Assembly: GCA_963975245.1 (NCBI GenBank)
Contig: CAXBFJ010000003.1
Location: 1-64,000 of the forward strand
DNA from: Panacagrimonas sp963975245
Lineage (GTDB): Bacteria > Pseudomonadota > Gammaproteobacteria > Nevskiales > Nevskiaceae
Reading direction: 5' to 3'
DNA length: 64,000 bases
The stretch's first letter is position 1. Each line of letters begins with the position of its first letter. The position numbers and the translations under genes are program-made. The notes beneath the pieces are model-generated. The model was not told the DNA's origin and made no database searches. It was given only the letters and a program-made list of their open reading frames with translations. Shown here piece by piece: positions 62,021 to 64,000 of the stretch.

Positions 62021-64000
62021 GACACTTTCTCCGCCGCCAGTTTCTCGTCTTTATTCATCGGACGGATTTGCCCGCGTTCATCGACGAATTGAATGTTCTG
62101 GTCCGATTCTTGAGAGTTCACAAAGTGGCGGAAACGCTTCAGCGTTTCAGGCGTATTAATCGCCTTTTTCCATTCGCACTCATAGGTATCGACCAGTTTC
62201 TGCATTTCACATTCAAGTTCCGCGCCAATACCCAGCGAGTCTTCGCACACCACCTTCTTGACGTAGTCGATGCCACCTTCGAGGTTTTCCAGCCATACCG
62301 AAGTACGCTGCAGTCGATCCCCGGTGCGCACATAGAGCATGAGGAAGCGGTCGATGTAGCGGATCAGGGTTTCGTCATCGATGTCTGATGCCAGCAGGTT
62401 GGCGTGACGCGGTTTCATGCCTCCGTTGCCGCCGACATAAAGATTCCAACCTTTCTCGGTTGCAATGACGCCCACATCCTTGCTCTGCGCCTCGGCACAT
62501 TCTCGCGTGCAACCGGACACCGCCATCTTCACCTTGTGCGGCGAGCGCATGCCGCGATACCGCTCTTCCACATAAATGGCCATCTTCACCGAGTCCTGCA
62601 CGCCGTAGCGGCACCAGGTGCTGCCCACGCAGGACTTCACCGTACGCAGAGCCTTGCCGTAGGCGTGACCCGATTCAAAGCCGGCGTCAATCAACTCTTT
62701 CCATATCAATGGCAATTGCTCAACGCGCGCGCCAAAAAGATCGATGCGCTGACCGCCAGTAATCTTGGTGTACAAGCCGTAGCGCTGCGCCACGCTGCCC
62801 AGAACCATCAGTTTCTCAGGAGTGATCTCACCACCGGGCACCCGCGGTACGACCGAATAAGTACCGTCTTTTTGCAGATTGGCGAGGTAATAGTCATTGG
62901 TGTCCTGCGTGCTTGCCAGCTTGGGCTTGAGGACAAACTCATTTCGCTGCGATGCCAGGATGCTCGCGACTGCGGGCTTGCAGATATCACAGCCTCGTCC
63001 TTTGCCATGCTTGAGCAGCACATCATCGAAGTTGTCGAACTGGCCCACCTTGATCAGATGAAAAAGCTCCTGCCGCGAGTGCTCGAAGTGCTCGCAGATG
63101 TGATTGAGCACCAGTACGCCACTTCGCGTGAGTTCTGCATCCAGCACCTGCTTGACCAACGGCTGGCAACCGCCGCAACTCGTGGCGGCTTTGGTGCACT
63201 TTTTCAAAGCGCCCAGTGAGGTCGCCCCGCCCTTCACTGCGGCACACAAATCACCCTTGGTCACATTATTGCAGGAGCAGATGAGCGCCGATGCCGGTAG
63301 CACATCTACACCCAGACCGACCTTGGAGCCACCTTCGCGGGCCGGCAGAATCAATTCGTCAGGATGCTCGGGAAGCGGAATCTTGTTGAGCGCCATCTGC
63401 AACAGGCTGCCGTAATCCTCGGCTTCACCGACCAGGACGGCCCCAAGCAACGTCGTGTTGTCCTGACTGACAACCAGCTTCTTGTAGTGGCCTGCAACGC
63501 CATCGCTGAAAACATAGGTCAATGCGCCGGGCGTGCTGCCCTGCGCGTCACCGATGCTGGCCACGTCTACCCCGAGCAACTTGAGTTTGGTGGACATGTC
63601 CGCGCCGGTGAATTCCGCCGCGGCCTGACCCAGCAGGTGCTGCGCGCAGATTCGGGCCATGTCGTAGCCCGGTGCCACCAGACCGAAGATGCGTCCTTCC
63701 CACAAGGCACATTCGCCGATGGCGTAGACATCCGGGTCGCTGGTCTGGCAGTAATTATTGACAACGATACCACCACGCTCGCCCATCTTGAGCCCGGACA
63801 ACCGGGCCAGTTCGTCGCGCGGACGGATACCCGCGGAAAAGACGATCATGTCAGTCTCAAGCTGACCGCCATCGGCGAACTTCATGACGTGACGTCCGCC
63901 AATACCGACGCCCGCGCCATCGACGATTTCCAGGGTGTTCTTCTGCGTATGTACCTGCACCCCAAGGGCTTCAATTTTCTTGCGCAAGAGGGCGCCGCCC
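62017..64000 (-). CDS. nirB: NADH-dependent nitrite reductase large subunit (5' end off the window)
   Basis: The last about 660 codons of NirB; the frame stays open to the right edge, so the first about 160 residues lie beyond it. Order: rest of the FAD/NAD domain, BFD-like 2Fe-2S domain (CSCNNVTKGDLC, CGGCQPL), then sulfite/nitrite reductase ferredoxin and siroheme domains, with cluster ligands in GSTWCRYG and SGCTRECAEA. It reduces nitrite to ammonium with NirD. Confidence 0.95.
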   Translation of the reverse strand, partial: GGALLRKKIEALGVQVHTQKNTLEIVDGAGVGIGGRHVMKFADGGQLETDMIVFSAGIRPRDELARLSGLKMGERGGIVVNNYCQTSDPDVYAIGECALWEGRIFGLVAPGYDMARICAQHLLGQAAAEFTGADMSTKLKLLGVDVASIGDAQGSTPGALTYVFSDGVAGHYKKLVVSQDNTTLLGAVLVGEAEDYGSLLQMALNKIPLPEHPDELILPAREGGSKVGLGVDVLPASALICSCNNVTKGDLCAAVKGGATSLGALKKCTKAATSCGGCQPLVKQVLDAELTRSGVLVLNHICEHFEHSRQELFHLIKVGQFDNFDDVLLKHGKGRGCDICKPAVASILASQRNEFVLKPKLASTQDTNDYYLANLQKDGTYSVVPRVPGGEITPEKLMVLGSVAQRYGLYTKITGGQRIDLFGARVEQLPLIWKELIDAGFESGHAYGKALRTVKSCVGSTWCRYGVQDSVKMAIYVEERYRGMRSPHKVKMAVSGCTRECAEAQSKDVGVIATEKGWNLYVGGNGGMKPRHANLLASDIDDETLIRYIDRFLMLYVRTGDRLQRTSVWLENLEGGIDYVKKVVCEDSLGIGAELECEMQKLVDTYECEWKKAINTPETLKRFRHFVNSQESDQNIQFVDERGQIRPMNKDEKLAAEKVS

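Overview
The window reads as ordinary chromosome of a gammaproteobacterium, most like the Nevskiales/Xanthomonadales side of the class. This is inferred from family content and order: amgK-murU next to lptD-surA-pdxA-rsmA, the ppsR/ppsA pair, a DUF1631 protein, a class II DAHP synthase and an EpsL-like barrel. No search was run. I saw no rRNA, tRNA, prophage or CRISPR array. One mobile-element end lies at the left edge, where it cuts a fatty-acid desaturase/reductase gene.

1-13.5 kb holds scattered single genes: the truncated desaturase-reductase, an NTF2-like/monooxygenase-like/zinc-ribbon fusion, two small hydrophilic proteins, a MEST-like hydrolase, an AhpD-like protein, DUF1631, an orphan trpB, a mutarotase, a secreted-protein gene broken by an in-frame TGA, a DMT exporter and a pentapeptide-repeat protein with a TIR-like tail. 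13.5-23.5 kb holds GST, two small secreted proteins with matching terminators, glutathione peroxidase behind a palindrome, a cyclase, an iron alcohol dehydrogenase, an Old Yellow Enzyme homologue, a cysteine-free glutaredoxin fold, an S4 protein, an MFS carrier and PpsR. 23.5-33 kb holds ppsA overlapping a lipoprotein RNase T2, a 59-residue LapA-type membrane protein, a lipoprotein made of two repeats, a LysR regulator, and a two-gene signalling unit (triple-PAS kinase plus HD-GYP response regulator) behind a perfect CRP-like palindrome.

33-42.5 kb holds a class II DAHP synthase, two membrane transporters and a small polysaccharide locus with two different priming enzymes (WecA/GT4 type and WcaJ type) and an EpsL-like barrel. 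42.7-53 kb is cell-envelope maintenance: exported MsrB and MsrA, Uup, the AmgK-MurU peptidoglycan-recycling pair, and the divergent lptD-surA-pdxA-rsmA run.

53-64 kb is one minus-strand array: nirB (cut by the window edge)-nirD-FAD reductase-nasA-mobA-moaA-moaD-moaE-moaC/moaB fusion-moeA. It joins assimilatory nitrate and nitrite reduction directly to synthesis of the molybdenum cofactor that NasA needs. Most junctions are overlaps or gaps of a few bases, so co-transcription is likely. The regulator and any nitrate transporter would lie beyond the right edge.
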